From: an uncultured Bryobacteraceae bacterium
Lineage (GTDB): Bacteria > Acidobacteriota > Terriglobia > Bryobacterales > Bryobacteraceae
Length of the DNA stretch: 6,778 nucleotides
Assembly: GCA_937921835.1 (NCBI GenBank)
Contig: CAKZVG010000275.1
Location: 1-6,778 of the forward strand
Direction of reading: 5' to 3'
Shown here: in pieces, positions 6,778-6,778 of the stretch
Layout of the letters: the number at the start of each line of letters is the position of its first letter
Numbering within the stretch: the stretch's first letter is position 1
Notes under the pieces: model-generated
Databases searched by the model: none
Told to the model about the DNA's origin: nothing
What the model saw: the letters and a program-made list of their open reading frames with translations, nothing else
Program-made: the position numbers and the translations under genes

Positions 6778-6778
6778 G

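Overview
The window is GC-rich, tightly packed bacterial chromosome in which every supportable gene lies on the minus strand. In transcription order (high to low coordinates) it reads: CorC/HlyC-type CBS membrane protein (5459-6718), Era GTPase (4552-5466), small exported BON-domain protein (4232-4552), two divergent xylose-isomerase-like TIM-barrel proteins with Tat-like N-termini (3330-4232 and 2442-3308), SppA protease IV (735-2435), a terminator-like intergenic region, and the N-terminal membrane domain of FtsK (618 down to 1, cut by the window edge). The gene content and style suggest Acidobacteriota, perhaps a Bryobacterales/'Solibacter'-like lineage. That rests on the high GC, the corC-era pair and the abundance of Tat-signalled TIM-barrel 'sugar isomerases'. 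It is an inference, not a proven assignment.

The six genes from corC to sppA look like one operon. corC and era overlap by 8 nt, era and the BON gene by 1 nt (TAATG), and the BON gene and the first isomerase by 1 nt (TGATG). The remaining gaps are 21 nt and 6 nt. The operon ends after sppA with two hairpins followed by a T-tract. ftsK then appears to have its own extended -10 promoter, so it is probably a separate unit.

Functionally the cluster joins a conserved core (ribosome-assembly GTPase Era plus CorC) to envelope functions: a secreted BON protein, two probably exported sugar-type isomerases, and a membrane-anchored protease that degrades signal peptides. The core genes are ordinary. 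The less usual part is the BON-isomerase-isomerase-sppA block translationally chained behind era. I saw no mobile elements, CRISPR arrays, RNA genes or clear signs of recent transfer, and I do not see strong evidence for a wholly new system.
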